From the NCBI GenBank assembly GCA_903884425.1, contig CAISEP010000023.1, positions 62,001 through 126,000 of the forward strand: DNA of 64,000 bases. Reading direction: 5' to 3'. Under the pieces are notes generated by a model. That model did not search any database. It was given only the letters and a program-made list of their open reading frames with translations, and was not told the origin of the DNA. Of the stretch, positions 8,838-17,961 are shown one piece after another. How positions within the stretch are numbered: position 1 is the first letter of the stretch; each line of letters opens with the position of its first letter. Both the position numbers and the translations under genes were made by a program. The DNA comes from an uncultured Caulobacterales bacterium (lineage in GTDB: Bacteria; Pseudomonadota; Alphaproteobacteria; Caulobacterales; Caulobacteraceae).

Positions 8838-9482
8838 ATGGTCATGACGCAATTCGGACATGTCTCCTGGCCGGGTGGGGGGCCGGACCTGTCCGGGCAG
8901 TCCCGGGCGGTGCGTGGGCCGCTTTGGCTCATGACCCTGCTGCTACTGGGGATTGTCCTGCTGGCTGGCTGCGGGGAGCGGCCCCGGGCGGCAGCGGCCC
9001 GTCCCCCCGCGGGGCCGGAGGATCGGGCGGCGGCGCTGGCAGCCCCCGTGGCGGAGGTTGGCGCGCAGACCGGCTCCGCGGCGGGGTCGACGGGGATGAC
9101 CGGGGGTAGCCGGTCCGCTCGCCGGGTCACGCCCCTGTTCCACGGGGAGCCCCTGTGGGCGGAAAATCGCCATGGCGGAGCGGAAGACAATGCCCGCTAC
9201 CAGTTCGAACACCGCGGGACCGACATCGGGGCCCGATCCCTCGAGGACTATCTGACCCGGGTCCATGCCTTCTTCGACCATCCCCCGGCGGACGTGGAGA
9301 CGACGGTGCGGGCCAGCAACGGCGACCGGCTGCTCTACTCCCCCGGGGCCAACCTGTTCGGGGTCCAGAGAAAGGACGGGGCCCCGCGTCTGCTCATGCG
9401 ACCCGTCTCCGGCCGCGCCTATTGGGAGGGCGAACGGACCCGGGCTTCAGGGCCCAATTTGAGCGATCAGGCGGCACGCTAG
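8838..9482 (+). CDS. Predicted lipoprotein with a toxin-like C-terminal domain
   Basis: A protein of 214 aa. A hydrophobic stretch (residues 31-44) ends in a lipobox-like LLAGC with Cys45, so the mature protein is probably a lipoprotein. Residues 46-100 are low-complexity Ala/Pro/Gly. Residues 121-197 have the pattern FEHRGTDIGARSLEDYL, NGDRLLYSPGANLFGV and RLLMRPVSGRAYWEG. This resembles, from memory, the short C-terminal domain (KHG..G...EY...A..F..., GD...Y....N.FGV...G...T.F.P) at the ends of large haemagglutinin/CdiA and RHS-type proteins, thought to be RNase-like. The ATG has GGAGG about 10 bases upstream; later starts (GTG 8910, ATG 8931) would give a more usual signal-peptide length. 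No immunity-type gene is next to it. Confidence 0.6.
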   Translation: MVMTQFGHVSWPGGGPDLSGQSRAVRGPLWLMTLLLLGIVLLAGCGERPRAAAARPPAGPEDRAAALAAPVAEVGAQTGSAAGSTGMTGGSRSARRVTPLFHGEPLWAENRHGGAEDNARYQFEHRGTDIGARSLEDYLTRVHAFFDHPPADVETTVRASNGDRLLYSPGANLFGVQRKDGAPRLLMRPVSGRAYWEGERTRASGPNLSDQAAR

Positions 9483-9573
9483 GTGTCAGAACTGACCCCC
9501 GGGGCGGTAACATCAATCTGTTCTTTACGGGGGTTAGCCTAGATTTCGGCATCAGATTTCAAGAGATTCCGGA

Positions 9574-10095
9574 ATGTATGCAGCTGATCCTGTCCTGTTG
9601 AAGAAGCTTGGACCGCGCATTGAACGGGTCCTGATCCTCGACCCGGTCCCCACCAGCGGCAAGATGATGGGCGAGTTCCTCAGGGACTTCGGATCCCGCC
9701 AGATCTCCATGGTGCACAAGACCGCCGGGGCCCTGGGCGTGGTCGCCAACATGGACCCCCAGCTGATCATCACCGAGTACCGGGGACCGGAGTTCGACGG
9801 GGTCGAATTCGTACGGGAACTGCGCCGCAGCCGCCTGTCCCAGCGGACCGTGCCGGTGATCCTCTACACCGCCGAGGCGACGGTGGAGTCCATCAAGGGG
9901 GCCCGGGACGCGGGTGCGCACGAGTTCCTGCGCAAGCCCTATGCCATCAAGGACCTGTTCCGCCGGGTGGAGAACGTCATGCTCAAGCCTCGGGACTGGA
10001 TCGAGGCGCAGATGTATGTTGGTCCCGACCGGCGCCGCTTCAACAGCGAGGCCTATGCCGGCACCCGCAAGCGCCGAGCCGAAAAGGCCGCCTGA
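9574..10095 (+). CDS. Receiver-domain protein with Glu at the phospho-acceptor position
   Basis: A protein of 173 aa with one receiver domain (about residues 17-135) and a short basic tail containing YVGPDRRRFN and KRR. Receiver landmarks: one acidic residue in VLILDP (Asp23), the Thr of VILYTA (Thr99) and the conserved lysine in EFLRKPY (Lys121). The residue at the end of strand 3, normally the phosphorylated Asp, is Glu68 in PQLIITEYRGPEFDG. It is therefore unlikely to be phosphorylated in the usual way and may be locked on or use other inputs. No output domain. Similar stand-alone proteins with the same tail occur in Caulobacter relatives, from memory. No histidine kinase gene is adjacent. 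Confidence 0.8.
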   Translation: MYAADPVLLKKLGPRIERVLILDPVPTSGKMMGEFLRDFGSRQISMVHKTAGALGVVANMDPQLIITEYRGPEFDGVEFVRELRRSRLSQRTVPVILYTAEATVESIKGARDAGAHEFLRKPYAIKDLFRRVENVMLKPRDWIEAQMYVGPDRRRFNSEAYAGTRKRRAEKAA

Positions 10096-10138
10096 CGACG
10101 GCCGACCTGAACCCCGCACCGAAGCGCGGGCCGGATCG

Positions 10139-12634
10139 TCAGTCGAAATAGTACCGGGTCCGGACCGCCCAGTCCGACTGGGGATAGCGCGCCTTCAGCA
10201 GCCGGAAGGCCCGGCGGCCACTGTGGTTGTGGCTGCCGCCGAAGTGACCCACGTGCACCAGCCAGCACAGGGCCTCCGCCGCCCGGGGGTCGTCCCGGTG
10301 GGCGGTCACATAGTCCAGCATCTCGTCCCACACGGCCACGGCGCCCGGCGGCAGGGTCTGGGCAGGATTGGTCTGGCCGCTGGAATAATAGGCATCCGGG
10401 GCCTGGGCGAAGATCGCCCGCTCCGTCTTCGCCACCCCGTCGGCCGCCGCCACGAAGCCGGGCAGCCGCAGGGGGGACGGGGCGGCGCTGCACAGGCCCA
10501 GGCACACCAGGTCCGTGGTCGCATCGGGCGCGTCGATCTCCCCCGTCCCGGCCTGCTGATAGAGGGCCAGGGGCGGCGGGGCGGCCTCGGGCTGCGGCGC
10601 GGCGGCGGGGCGGATGACCCAGTCCATCCAGGTGCCCTGGAAGTCCGCCACGGTCTTTTCCGGACGGGTATAGGTCACCAGGTCCATGCGCAGGCCGGGC
10701 AGCTTGGCCAGGACGAAGAACTCGGCAAAGCGCTTGTCCGTCCCGGGCGGCGTGGCCGCCACCCGCAGGAAGTCGTCGGCCATGACCGGCAGCAGGCCGA
10801 CCAGGAGCCGCGCCGATCGGTCGATGGCCGGCGGGGCCTGCAGGGCCACGGCCCGGGCAAAGTTGGTCAGGGCGATGTCCCGGCGGATCAGGTCCGGCAG
10901 GCCCTTGTCCTCCGCGAGGCGCAGCCGCTGGGCCAGGGGCATGCGGTCGATCACCGCCCGGGCATCCTCCCCCAGGCCCCGGGTGCCCGTCTGGCCCTCC
11001 CCGTCGAACACGCCGCCATACTGGGCGGAAAACAGGGGCCAGTTGTCCCTCAGACAGTAGACCTGCGGGGTCGGGTTGGCCGGAGGAGACCCGCAGATCC
11101 GCTCCCGCAATGCCAGGGTCACCAGCTCCGGCAGGTCCCGCGCCAGTTGCAGGCGCTGGGCCCGGAACAGGTTGCGGTCCGCCACCCGCAGGTCCGGGCG
11201 GGCGATCAGGGCATCCAGCCGGGCGCGCACGCGGTTGCGGGCCTCGGCGTCCCCCGCGCTGCCGGTGTCGGCGGCCAGGGCGAGGCGCACGAGGTGCAGT
11301 TGCACCGTCAGCCAGGCCGGGTCGCCCTCGCCCAGGGCCTGCCCGGCGGCGATCAGCTCTGCCGTCTCCGCATCCCCGGGCAGGGCCAGGCTGAGGCCCG
11401 CCAGCAGCCAGGCGGGGTCATGGGTCTCGCCCCAGCGCTGGCGGGCATGGTCCAGGGCGCGGCGGCGGGCGGCCTGTGCCGTCTGTTGCCGCAGCCGGGT
11501 GGCCCGGGCCCGGCCCTTCAGGTCGGCGGTGCCGTCCGGCCCGAACAGGCGGGTATCGGCATCGGTCTGGGCCTTGGCCTCGTCCGCCGTGGCCCGGGGG
11601 CGCAGGGTGGCCATCCAGTCCAGGGCGTCGAAGGGCACCTGTCCCGCATCGAACAGGTCCGACAGGTCGCGGAACAGGACATCGGTGTGCGGTGCCGCGT
11701 CATGGGCGGCCAGTGCCGCAGTGATCTCGGCTCCCAGCCGGTCGGGATGGGCGCGGAACAGGAGGGCGTGCGAAAGATCCTCGGCGGTGCTGCGGCCAAA
11801 GGCGTCGGCGGGCAGGCGTTCCAGGGCGGCGATGGCCCCCTCGGCCCGGACAAAGGCCTGGGGCGAGGGGCGGCTCTTCGCCTCCCGCAACAGGGCGCGG
11901 GCCTGCAGATAGGGGGCCATCCGCCGCCAGGGGGAGGCCCGGTCCCGGCCGATGACGGCAAAGCGGTCCGCCGCCTCCAGGTCCCGGTCCATGTAGAGGG
12001 CGAAGGCCGCCTCCTGATAGGCCCGGTCGGCCTTCAGCCAGGCGGGGGCCCCGACCATGGGCGGGGGCAGGGTCGCGCCCTCCGCACCGCAGGCGTCGAA
12101 CACCGCATCCTGGGTCGCCAGCCAGGCCCGGACGGCGGGGGTGGCCCCGCCCTCCCGGTTCATCCGGTCGTTCAGGGTGGCGGCGGCGGTCTCGAAGGCG
12201 TCGGGAAAGCAGTTCTCCCGGCTGGTGAAGTCCGGACCCGGCCGGGCGGTGGGCAGGAAGGGCGGGATCGCCGGCGCGTCCTTCACCGTCAGCCGGGCGG
12301 CGCGCCAGACCTGCGCCCCGGCGGGGGGCGAGTCGGGCACGAAGGGGGCGTCGCAGCAGGGCCGCGTCAGGGTCGGGCCGACCACCGGCCCCACCTCCTG
12401 GCCGTGCAGCAGCCGCCAGTCCAGATAGAGCAGGGGCCGGGGCGAGCGAGCCATGACGATCCCCGGCTGTCCGGCATAGACCGGCCCCATCCGCGCCGCC
12501 TCGCCGCCATAGGGGTCGAGGTACCAGGGGGCGGGAGCCGCGGGGCCGCTGGCCTGGGCCACCGGGGCCAGCGGCAAAGTCGCCGCCGCCACGGCCAGCG
12601 CCAGCGCCACGGTCGCTAGTGTGCGGTTCCCCAT
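10139..12634 (-). CDS. Large secreted protein of unknown function, partner of DUF3142 gene
   Basis: A protein of 831 aa from the ATG at 12634, with a clear signal peptide (residues 1-29, ending AQASG). The rest is Ala/Leu/Arg-rich helical sequence with tetratricopeptide-like character (for example LEAADRFAVIGRDRASPWRRMAPYLQARALL) and a conserved C-terminus containing HVGHFGGSHNHSGRRAF and ending YYFD. Cys pairs (PCCDAP, CLGLC) may form disulfides in the periplasm. The start overlaps the end of the DUF3142 gene by 19 bases, which points to translational coupling. I recall large helical proteins with similar ends beside DUF3142 genes in other proteobacteria. Function unknown. The large open frame continuing upstream over the next genes is a shadow. 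Confidence 0.82.
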   Translation of the reverse strand: MGNRTLATVALALAVAAATLPLAPVAQASGPAAPAPWYLDPYGGEAARMGPVYAGQPGIVMARSPRPLLYLDWRLLHGQEVGPVVGPTLTRPCCDAPFVPDSPPAGAQVWRAARLTVKDAPAIPPFLPTARPGPDFTSRENCFPDAFETAAATLNDRMNREGGATPAVRAWLATQDAVFDACGAEGATLPPPMVGAPAWLKADRAYQEAAFALYMDRDLEAADRFAVIGRDRASPWRRMAPYLQARALLREAKSRPSPQAFVRAEGAIAALERLPADAFGRSTAEDLSHALLFRAHPDRLGAEITAALAAHDAAPHTDVLFRDLSDLFDAGQVPFDALDWMATLRPRATADEAKAQTDADTRLFGPDGTADLKGRARATRLRQQTAQAARRRALDHARQRWGETHDPAWLLAGLSLALPGDAETAELIAAGQALGEGDPAWLTVQLHLVRLALAADTGSAGDAEARNRVRARLDALIARPDLRVADRNLFRAQRLQLARDLPELVTLALRERICGSPPANPTPQVYCLRDNWPLFSAQYGGVFDGEGQTGTRGLGEDARAVIDRMPLAQRLRLAEDKGLPDLIRRDIALTNFARAVALQAPPAIDRSARLLVGLLPVMADDFLRVAATPPGTDKRFAEFFVLAKLPGLRMDLVTYTRPEKTVADFQGTWMDWVIRPAAAPQPEAAPPPLALYQQAGTGEIDAPDATTDLVCLGLCSAAPSPLRLPGFVAAADGVAKTERAIFAQAPDAYYSSGQTNPAQTLPPGAVAVWDEMLDYVTAHRDDPRAAEALCWLVHVGHFGGSHNHSGRRAFRLLKARYPQSDWAVRTRYYFD

Positions 12635-13380
12635 GCCTCGACCCTTTCCCGAACCTGCGTGAAGCGATCCGCCGTCCAGCTTCGCGGGTTGAACAGATAC
12701 ACCCGCCGACCGGTCGGTGCACGTCCCGGCGGCAGGTCGGCGGCAATGCCCAGCGCCGTGCGGCACGCCGGCTGCGCGAAGTCGGCCCCGTTGGTCAGGG
12801 CCTGCATCAGCCCCTCGCCCTGCGGTCCCATTCGGAACAGCATGGGCACCACCTCGTCCACCTCCGCGGCACCGAGCCAGTCCTCCGTGTCGCACCAGGA
12901 GGCCAGCGCGGTCATGGAAAGGATCGTGCCCGCAGGCAGGCGGCGGCGCACGGCGCGGACCGTGTCCAGCAGCATCTGCCGCTGGGAGGCCCGGACCTCG
13001 AAATCGAGCTGCACCCGCTGCGGGTGGCCCGGCGCGGTCAGGCGCACCACTGCCTCGGCCAGCCGCTCGGCCAGGGCGTCGGACCAGACCGGGACCTGGT
13101 GCCGACGGATCTGCACATGGGCCACGGCGGTGGTGACCTGCTCCGGCCGGGCCAGCAGGGGAAAGCGCCGGGCGCGGACGAACAGGTCGGCCCCGCGGAT
13201 CTCGATGAAGGCGGTCTGCACGGCGATCTCCGTGTCCGGGGGCAGGAAGCGCAGGTCCTCCGGCCGCTCCCAGGCCCAGACCACCAGGCGGGACGGGTCC
13301 GCCAGGGCCGGACCGGAGACCGCCAGGACCAGCGCCCCCAGCAGGCCGCCGCCGAAAGTGCGGATCGGCCGCTGTGACAT
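12616..13380 (-). CDS. DUF3142-domain secreted protein
   Basis: A protein of 254 aa. A signal peptide (about residues 1-27, ending ALA) precedes SRLVVWAWERPEDL, VQLDFEVRASQRQML, LSMTALASWC and VDEVVPMLFRMGPQG. These strands and the Asp/Glu at strand ends fit the DUF3142 family, which looks like a TIM-barrel, possibly glycoside-hydrolase-like; no activity is established to my knowledge. The start lies 3 bases after the stop of the CitE-like lyase gene and the end overlaps the 831-aa partner, so the three genes form one transcription unit. Confidence 0.85.
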   Translation of the reverse strand: MSQRPIRTFGGGLLGALVLAVSGPALADPSRLVVWAWERPEDLRFLPPDTEIAVQTAFIEIRGADLFVRARRFPLLARPEQVTTAVAHVQIRRHQVPVWSDALAERLAEAVVRLTAPGHPQRVQLDFEVRASQRQMLLDTVRAVRRRLPAGTILSMTALASWCDTEDWLGAAEVDEVVPMLFRMGPQGEGLMQALTNGADFAQPACRTALGIAADLPPGRAPTGRRVYLFNPRSWTADRFTQVRERVEAWGTAH

Positions 13381-13383
13381 GAC

Positions 13384-14436
13384 CTAGAGGCCGTAGACCT
13401 CGGCCAGGACCGGGTCCTTGCCGGCGATCTGGCGGGCGCAGTCCACCAGCACCCTGGCCTGCTTCCAGGTGGCGTCGTCCTGCATCTTGCCGTCGATCAT
13501 GGCCACGCCCGAGCCGTCGGGCATGGCCTCGAGAATGCGTTTCGCAAAGGCGACTTCGCCCGGATCGGGGCTGAACACCTTCTTGGCCACGGCGATCTGG
13601 GAGGGGTGCAGGCTCCACGCCCCGGTGCAGCCCAGCAGGAAGGCGTTCTTGAACTGCTGCTCGCAGGCCTCGAGGTCGGCAATGTCGCCGAAGGGGCCGT
13701 AGAAGGCCTTGATCCCATGGGCGGCGCAGGCGTCCACCATCTTCGCCAGGGTGTAGTGCCACAGGTCCTGCTGCACGCTGGCCCGGGGGCTGCCGTCGGC
13801 GTGGGGATCCTCCATGACCCGATAGAAGGGGTGGCCGCCGCCGACCCTTGTGGTCTTCATGCCCCGGCTGGCGGCCAGGTCGGCGGGGCCGAGGCTGACC
13901 CCCTGCATCCGCGGGCTGGCGGCGCAGATGGCCTCCACATTGTTCACCCCCTCCGCCGTTTCCAGGAGGGCGTGCAGCAGGATCGGCCGGGTCACCCCGT
14001 GCTTGGCCTCCAGCAGGGCCAGCAGCTGGTCCATGTAGTGGATGTCCCAGGGGCCTTCGACCTTGGGGACGATGATCACGTCCAGCTGGTTGCCCACGGC
14101 GGCGACGATCTCGGTGACGTCGTCCAGGTGCCAGGGGGAGTTCAGGCAGTTGATCCGGGTCCACAGGCCGACGCCGGCAGCGGCGAAGTCGTGGGCGCGG
14201 GCCATCTCGATGAAGCCGGCCCGGGCGGCGGTCTTGAACTCCGCCGGAATGGCATCCTCCAGATTGCCGACGATCACGTCCACCTCCTTCAGGGTCTCGC
14301 CGATCTTGGCGCGGACCTTGTCCAGGTGCGGAGGAACGAAGTGCAGCATCCGCTCCACCCGGGAGGGCAGCTCGCGATAGGGCTGGGGCGCGCCGATGGC
14401 CAGGGGCTTGAAGAATCCGCGGGGGGTCTTGGTCAT
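13384..14436 (-). CDS. HpcH/HpaI aldolase / citrate-lyase-beta-like protein (malyl-CoA lyase type)
   Basis: A TIM-barrel lyase of 350 aa. Features include [27 protein letters not shown] (metal and substrate acidic residues), the substrate Arg in [40 protein letters not shown] and [13 protein letters not shown]. The length and motifs fit the CitE-like group that cleaves or forms malyl-CoA / beta-methylmalyl-CoA-type thioesters with Mg2+. The precise substrate cannot be assigned. It starts a three-gene run with DUF3142 and the large secreted protein, although a metabolic link between them is not obvious. A second, shorter CitE-like gene is at 41494. Confidence 0.85.
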   Translation of the reverse strand: MTKTPRGFFKPLAIGAPQPYRELPSRVERMLHFVPPHLDKVRAKIGETLKEVDVIVGNLEDAIPAEFKTAARAGFIEMARAHDFAAAGVGLWTRINCLNSPWHLDDVTEIVAAVGNQLDVIIVPKVEGPWDIHYMDQLLALLEAKHGVTRPILLHALLETAEGVNNVEAICAASPRMQGVSLGPADLAASRGMKTTRVGGGHPFYRVMEDPHADGSPRASVQQDLWHYTLAKMVDACAAHGIKAFYGPFGDIADLEACEQQFKNAFLLGCTGAWSLHPSQIAVAKKVFSPDPGEVAFAKRILEAMPDGSGVAMIDGKMQDDATWKQARVLVDCARQIAGKDPVLAEVYGL

Positions 14437-14574
14437 GGCGGTCCGGCTCCGGTGTCGTGGTCTGCCCGTCGGTAGCGCAACGGGACGCCCCGCGCCAGAG
14501 GGCGTGGACGCGGGGCCTATGCGGCCCCCTCCGGCTGGGATAGCCTCGGGAAAACCTGGAACGAGGAACCCCGG

Positions 14575-15222
14575 ATGCGCATGACCCTTCTGGCCGCGAC
14601 CCTGACAGTCGCCCTGCCCTTCATCAGTGCCCCGGCGCTGGCCCAGACGGCACCGGCCGCCGCACCGGCCCCGGCGCCCGCTCCGGCTCCGCGCCCCACC
14701 CTGATCCGCGGCAAGGTGACCAGCCTCGACGGCAATGTCTTGACCGTCGCCACCCGGGAGGGCGGCGTGGCGGTGGTGAAGCTGACCCCCGACTGGTCGG
14801 TGACGGAGGTGAAGCCCGTGTCCCCCGATGCCATCCAGAAGGGCAGCTTCATCGGCACTACCGAGGTGGACAAGCCCGACGGCACCGGCATGTCCCTGGA
14901 AGTCCACGTGTTTCCCCCGGGCATGAAGATGGGTGAGGGCCACTATCCCTGGGACCTGAAGCCCGGCTCCAACATGACCAACGGCACCATCGACAATGTG
15001 GTGGCCGGCGTCAGCGGCCGCACGGTGGACGTGTCCTATCCCGGCGGCGTGCGCCATGTGGAGATCCCCGCCAATATCCCGATCGTGCAGTTCGGCCTGG
15101 GGGACAAGGCGCTGCTGAAGCCCGGCGCGGGGGTGTTCATCGGGGCGATGAAGATGGCGGACGGCACCTTCATGACCAACCGGGTGACCACCGGCGCCAA
15201 CGGCGTCAATCCTCCGATGTAG
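14575..15222 (+). CDS. Periplasmic protein of unknown function (DUF5666-like)
   Basis: A protein of 215 aa with a signal peptide (residues 1-24, ending ALAQT) and an Ala/Pro linker, then a beta-rich region opening with [28 protein letters not shown], similar in pattern to the DUF5666 OB-like repeats. The second half carries a repeat of the same idea ([24 protein letters not shown]) with [17 protein letters not shown]. No catalytic motif is visible. A GAGGA lies 8 bases before the ATG. The 3' end overlaps the convergent xerD by 17 bases. Confidence 0.72.
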   Translation: MRMTLLAATLTVALPFISAPALAQTAPAAAPAPAPAPAPRPTLIRGKVTSLDGNVLTVATREGGVAVVKLTPDWSVTEVKPVSPDAIQKGSFIGTTEVDKPDGTGMSLEVHVFPPGMKMGEGHYPWDLKPGSNMTNGTIDNVVAGVSGRTVDVSYPGGVRHVEIPANIPIVQFGLGDKALLKPGAGVFIGAMKMADGTFMTNRVTTGANGVNPPM

Positions 15223-16153
15223 GCCCGGTCCTGCGGCGGGACAGGGGGTGCTTCGTCGCCACCACCTCCCGCAGGCGCTCTCCCGCCACATGGGTGTAGA
15301 TCTCGGTGGTGGAGATGTCGGCATGGCCCAGCAGGGTCTGCACCGTGCGCAGGTCGGCACCCCCGTCCAGCAGCTGGGTGGCGAAGGCGTGGCGCAGCAC
15401 GTGCGGGCTGACCATGGCCGGGTCGAGACCGGCGGCCAGCGCCGTCTCGTCCAATAGCTGGGCAAAGCGGCGCCGCGTCAGCCGCCCCGTCTCCGCGCCG
15501 GTCCCCCCGCGGGAGGGGAACAGCCACGGGCTGGACGTGGCACCCGTGGGCAGGTGGCGGGGGCGCAGGGGCAGATAGGCGGCAATGGCCGCCCGGGCCG
15601 ACCGGTTGAGGGGGGCCAGCCGCTCCTTGCCGCCCTTGCCCTTGACGATCAGATAGGCCGGGTCCCGGGCCACCGCCTGCAGGGTCAGGGACAAAAGCTC
15701 CGAGATGCGCAGGCCTGACGCATAGAGCACCTCCAGGGCGCAGACCAGGCGGGCCACGTCCTCCGGCGGTCCCGGGCGGGCGGCGGCAGCGGCGATCAGG
15801 GCGGTCATCTCGCCGTGGGACAGGGTCTTGGGCAGGGGGCGGCCGGGTCTGGGCGCCTCCACCCGGCGGCTGGGATCGTCGCTGCGCCAGCCCTCCGCCA
15901 GGGCAAAGCGGTAGAACTGGCGGACGGAGGCCCGGCGTCGGGCGGCGGTGGCGGGGGCCAGGCCCCGGCGGCCCAGGGCCTCGAAATAGGCCTCCACCGA
16001 CGGGGCGGGGGCGGAGATCGCCGTTTCCTTCCGGGCCTTCAGGAAGGCCTCCAGATCCGCCAGATCATTGCCATAGGCGCGCAGGGTGTTGGCGGCGCTG
16101 GCCCGCTCCGCCGCCATGGACTCCAGGAAGGCCTCGATCTGGGCGTCGCTCAT
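15206..16153 (-). CDS. xerD: Tyrosine recombinase XerD
   Basis: A recombinase of 315 aa that with XerC resolves chromosome dimers at dif. An N-terminal SAM-like core-binding domain (1-100) precedes the catalytic domain with the family residues: Arg149 in [11 protein letters not shown], a lysine near 173 in [12 protein letters not shown], His251-x-x-Arg254 in [14 protein letters not shown], His277 in [16 protein letters not shown] and the nucleophile Tyr286. The start overlaps the stop of the upstream secreted-protein gene in an ATGA arrangement. The order xerD / unknown / (divergent) aroK-aroB matches what I recall from Caulobacter. It is a housekeeping recombinase, not a sign of an integrated element. 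Confidence 0.93.
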   Translation of the reverse strand: MSDAQIEAFLESMAAERASAANTLRAYGNDLADLEAFLKARKETAISAPAPSVEAYFEALGRRGLAPATAARRRASVRQFYRFALAEGWRSDDPSRRVEAPRPGRPLPKTLSHGEMTALIAAAAARPGPPEDVARLVCALEVLYASGLRISELLSLTLQAVARDPAYLIVKGKGGKERLAPLNRSARAAIAAYLPLRPRHLPTGATSSPWLFPSRGGTGAETGRLTRRRFAQLLDETALAAGLDPAMVSPHVLRHAFATQLLDGGADLRTVQTLLGHADISTTEIYTHVAGERLREVVATKHPLSRRRTGPTSED

Positions 16154-17961
16154 CGACCGGCGAGGGCGAGGAGGCCGTCCAGGGCCAGGGACCGGGCCTC
16201 CGCCGCCAGCCCGATCCGGACGAGGGGGCGCAGGAACAGGGACCGCTCCGCCGGTGCCAGGGGCGCGGTGCCGTCCGTCTGCGCCGCCGCCAGGGTCAGA
16301 AGGGCGACTTCTCCGGGGGCGCTGCGGGCCGCGGCGGCGAAGGCCACCAGGGCCGCCCCCGCATGGCGCGCAGGGCCGGGCTCGAACCGGGACAGCTGAA
16401 GCCGGGCCTGGGGCGACAGGTCCGTGCCCGCCGGATCGCCGATGCCGAACAGGATCAGCGCGGCGCCCTGGGCCCGCAGGGCATCGGACGGTGCCGCGCG
16501 GCTGCCCGTGTCCACCATCCGGTCCATCACCTCGCCCACGGGGCGGCCGGGGGTGGCCACGGCGCGCACGGCGTCGATCAGGGCGAGGGTCAGGGCCGGG
16601 GTGGCACTGGTGCCGTCCCGGGTCAGGCTGTCCCGCAGGCTCTGGGCGGAGGCGGCGTCCACCGTGGCGGCGGCGAGAGCCAGCAGGCTGCGATCCTCCG
16701 CCGACAGGCCGTCGGGGGTCACCAGGGCCAGTTCCGGGGCCACCAGGCCGCTCAGGGCCCGGAAGCTGGCACCGCGGGCGGGACGCAGCAGGGCGATGAG
16801 GGCCCGGGCGCGCTCCCCCGCATCGGCGGCGCTGCGGGCGGTGGCATAGAGGCGGGCCAGTTCCGCCGCGCGGGTCTCCTCGGACGGTGCCGGGACCGCT
16901 GCGGGGGCCTGCGGCCGGGGATGGACTCCGTGCCGTCCCTTGCGCGGCGGCGGGGCCTCCGGCTCCGGTGTGGTGGCGGTCTGCGGCGGCGGGGGCAGCA
17001 GCAGGACGGGACGGATCACCTCCGCCGCATCGGCCCCGGTCTCGATCAGCCGCAGGGCCGCCAGGCGCCGCACCGCCGGGCTCTGGCCCTCGTCACTGGC
17101 CAGGGCCAGCAGGGCGGGCAGGGGGGCGGTGGCCACGGCGGCGGTCAGGTCGAGCTTCAGGGCCCGGCTGGCGGCATAGGCCAGCGCGGTCTCCACGGCG
17201 GGAGGCGGGGCCGTGCCCCCGTTCACCAGCGCGGCCAGCAGCCGGGTCACGGCCGGGTCCTTCGCCGGATTGGCGGCGGCCAGCTCCAGGGCCAGCTGCG
17301 CCTCGGAGGTCTTGCCGGCGGTGGCGAGGCACAGGGCCCGCAGACGCAGCCAGAAGCCCAAGTCCCGGCCCTCCGACAGGGCATTGCCCACGGTGCAGGC
17401 CCGCTCCACATCGCCGGACCACAGGGCCAGCTCCGCCGCGGCCTGGGACAGGCGGGGATGGGCGGCCACCCCCGGGGTGCGGGCCAGCACGCTGCGGGCG
17501 GCCTCGAAATCCCCCAGCCGGATCAGGGCCAGCACCCGCTCTCCCGCCAGATCGGCATCGTCGTGCGCCCCCTCCGGCCCCCGGGCCCCGGTGGCCAGCA
17601 CCTGCCGCGCCAATTGGGCGAGGCCGGGCTCCAGCGGCCGGGTGCCGAGACTGGGCAGGCTGCTCCGGGCGAGGTCGGCGGAGGATCCCTTCCACAGGTC
17701 GTTGGAGAGGCCCGTCCTGCGCCCGGCGGCGGAGAAATAGTCGAGGCTGGCCAGGGCAGTGGTCTCGACGATCGTGCCGGAAATGGGGGGGGCGTAGATT
17801 GGGGGGTCGGCGACCGGAGGGGTGGCGGCCACAGGGGCGGCCGGGGTCGCCACGGTCTGGGCCAGGCCCGGGGCCGCGGCGGACAGGGTGGCGAGGAGCA
17901 CGGCCATCCCGAGACGCCGACCGGGCCCGGAGAGGCGGAAATGGGAATCGAACGGGGACAT
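16150..17961 (-). CDS. Secreted helical-repeat protein of unknown function, upstream of xerD
   Basis: A protein of 603 aa from the ATG at 17961, with a signal sequence (LGMAVLLATLSAAAPGLAQT). A Pro/Ala segment is followed by long alpha-helical, Ala/Leu-rich sequence, probably TPR- or HEAT-like (for example GEGLAGERVLALIRLGDFEAARSVL-type helical pairs), and a proline-rich insert with PEAPPPRKGRHG near the middle. No catalytic residues are recognisable. It is translationally coupled to xerD (ATGA overlap) and divergent from aroK. A gene of similar kind and position exists in Caulobacter as far as I recall. Envelope-associated scaffold is a guess only. Confidence 0.78.
   Translation of the reverse strand: MSPFDSHFRLSGPGRRLGMAVLLATLSAAAPGLAQTVATPAAPVAATPPVADPPIYAPPISGTIVETTALASLDYFSAAGRRTGLSNDLWKGSSADLARSSLPSLGTRPLEPGLAQLARQVLATGARGPEGAHDDADLAGERVLALIRLGDFEAARSVLARTPGVAAHPRLSQAAAELALWSGDVERACTVGNALSEGRDLGFWLRLRALCLATAGKTSEAQLALELAAANPAKDPAVTRLLAALVNGGTAPPPAVETALAYAASRALKLDLTAAVATAPLPALLALASDEGQSPAVRRLAALRLIETGADAAEVIRPVLLLPPPPQTATTPEPEAPPPRKGRHGVHPRPQAPAAVPAPSEETRAAELARLYATARSAADAGERARALIALLRPARGASFRALSGLVAPELALVTPDGLSAEDRSLLALAAATVDAASAQSLRDSLTRDGTSATPALTLALIDAVRAVATPGRPVGEVMDRMVDTGSRAAPSDALRAQGAALILFGIGDPAGTDLSPQARLQLSRFEPGPARHAGAALVAFAAAARSAPGEVALLTLAAAQTDGTAPLAPAERSLFLRPLVRIGLAAEARSLALDGLLALAGR

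Noticed and set aside
12635-14164. Long open minus-strand frame continuing upstream of the 831-aa gene
   Set aside because: It runs across the DUF3142 and lyase genes in another frame of the same strand. Its translation is Gly/Arg/Pro-rich with no family similarity, the usual effect of very high GC.
15206-16153. Integrase of a genomic island
   Set aside because: The recombinase has XerD length and motifs, lies beside housekeeping genes, and has no att-like repeats or tRNA nearby.
16370-16400. T-arm-like GGTTCGAGCC on the minus strand
   Set aside because: It lies inside the 603-aa secreted protein gene, in frame, with no cloverleaf around it.
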